Source: an uncultured Clostridia bacterium (GTDB taxonomy: Bacteria; Bacillota; Clostridia; Peptostreptococcales; Anaerovoracaceae). Taken from it: a DNA stretch of 23,534 nucleotides. Where the stretch lies: NCBI GenBank assembly GCA_938009115.1, contig CALLHZ010000007.1:1-23534 (forward strand). Reading direction: 5' to 3'. Below, piece after piece: positions 22,853 through 23,534 of this stretch. Position numbers and translations under genes: made by a program. The notes under the pieces were generated by a model that did not search any database, was not told where the DNA came from, and worked only from the letters and a program-made list of their open reading frames with translations. The stretch's first letter is position 1. Each line of letters starts with the position of its first letter.

Positions 22853-23525
22853 AGCATCGCTTCCCTTTCTTTCAGTTGTTCCATCCGGGATTCCGCCGCC
22901 AGGATCCGATGCGGCGCGTCGGGATCCCGGGCATCTTCCAGATGCAGACGTATCTGCCCGGCTTCCCGCAGCTTCTCCTGAATGAATTTCTTAAGCCACG
23001 GATCCTTCTTTTCAAAAAGGAGTGGAGGCAGTTCATAGTCCAAGGGACTCCAGAACGCGTCCTGACGGACACAGCCCTGCCGGGGCTCCGCCGTGATGAT
23101 CTCGCACAGCCGACGTCCTTCCGGCGCAAGCCGCTCTTCCGTGATAACAAATTCGTTATCCAGGAGCCAGCGTCTGAGCTCAGCGGAAGCGGTCCTTGGC
23201 TGCAGGATGAGCCGATGGAAGGAATGGCTCTTCGCCGGGTCGTCTCCAAGGATCTTCGCAATGAGCAAGCCTCCCATCCCCGCGACGATCAGCACGGAGG
23301 CTTCGCCAGGCGCCAAAACGCTCAACCCATCCCCTCGTCTTATATCACCGGAAGCCACGGTGAGTCCCGCTGACAGCAGATTTTCTTTCGCTTTCAGCAG
23401 AGGGCCCTCTTTGCTGTCTGTCAGGATCACCCGAAGGACGTGCTTTTCCTGCAAAAGATATATAGGGATCCATGCGTGATCGGTTCCGACATCCGCCGCA
23501 ATACAGTCTTTCGGGATTTGGTCCG
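22849..23525 (-). CDS. trmK: tRNA (adenine(22)-N(1))-methyltransferase, 5' end cut
   Basis: TrmK methylates N1 of A22 in bacterial tRNAs using S-adenosylmethionine. The frame is open up to the last genomic base and reads, from the cut end, DQIPKDCIAADVGTDHAWIP, the SAM-binding motif I. It continues with LTDSKEGPLLKAKENL, VLIVAGMGGLLIAKIL (the family's GMGG motif), LILQPRTASAELRRWL and a C-terminal coiled helical domain (KKFIQEKLREAGQIRLHLED). About 224 residues are present of roughly 235, so only the first dozen or so are missing. A TTG at 23454 looks like a possible start but lies inside motif I territory and is not real. It overlaps nif3 by four bases. Confidence 0.93.
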
Positions 23526-23534
23526 AGATCGGAA
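23526..23534 (+). other. Illumina adapter remnant at the right end (not genomic)
   Basis: The last nine bases are AGATCGGAA, the first nine of the Illumina read-through adapter and the reverse complement of the end of the adapter seen at base 45. Because the left end also carries adapter, this is best read as untrimmed library sequence cutting trmK. Confidence 0.9.

Noticed and set aside
23452..23454. TTG as the start codon of trmK
   Set aside because: The frame continues upstream with the SAM-binding motif (DVGTDHAWIP), so the gene is cut by the contig end and this TTG is an internal Leu codon.
553..23525. CRISPR arrays, insertion sequences, phage genes or defence systems
   Set aside because: No regular short repeats, transposase or integrase frames, or terminal inverted repeats were seen; the region looks like ordinary core and metabolic chromosome.

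Overview
The window looks like a metagenomic or draft contig from an anaerobic Gram-positive bacterium, most likely a member of class Clostridia (Bacillota). The reasons are a four-subunit, oxygen-sensitive 2-oxoacid:ferredoxin oxidoreductase, strong AGGAGG-type ribosome binding sites, sigma-A-like promoters, a DNA polymerase I whose proofreading site is decayed, the trmK-nif3 gene pair, and an A-type RNase P RNA. Genus cannot be told from the sequence. Both ends carry Illumina adapter (1-45 and 23526-23534), so the true insert is 46-23525 and the first and last genes are cut.

Layout. Bases 46-1686 (+) hold the end of mtnA and a complete mtnK, the two enzymes that turn 5-methylthioribose (or 5-deoxyribose) into its ribulose phosphate; a terminator follows. 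A LysR regulator (-) and an AEC-family carrier (+) then diverge from a short AT-rich region with a 16-base palindrome. From about 11000 down to 3800 there is a long minus-strand block: yebC, a candidate 6S RNA, fchA-like folate cyclohydrolase/cyclodeaminase, a DmpA-type P1 peptidase, an ECF sigma factor, its zinc-binding anti-sigma factor, polA and coaE. Most of these genes overlap or lie within 30 bases of each other. A MATE exporter (+) diverges from yebC.

Bases 12543-15064 (-) hold exoA (exonuclease III), a ROK sugar kinase and a two-lobed GNAT acetyltransferase as one operon. An FrlC-like sugar epimerase (+) stands alone at 15151-16002. The minus strand from 21370 to 16056 then carries methionine gamma-lyase, a metallo-beta-lactamase-fold hydrolase, and porCDAB. 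The right end holds rnpB, nif3 and a truncated trmK, all on the minus strand.

How the genes may work together. Methionine gamma-lyase releases methanethiol, ammonia and 2-oxobutyrate. A 2-oxoacid:ferredoxin oxidoreductase next door could oxidise 2-oxobutyrate to propionyl-CoA with reduction of ferredoxin, giving a plausible methionine fermentation route. The mtnA/mtnK pair at the other end also deals with methylthio carbon. These links are inference. The most notable non-coding element is the 6S RNA candidate at 10057-10230, which folds into a long rod with a central bubble and a small 3'-strand hairpin, and sits directly before a folate one-carbon gene. No phage, transposon, CRISPR array or defence island was seen.
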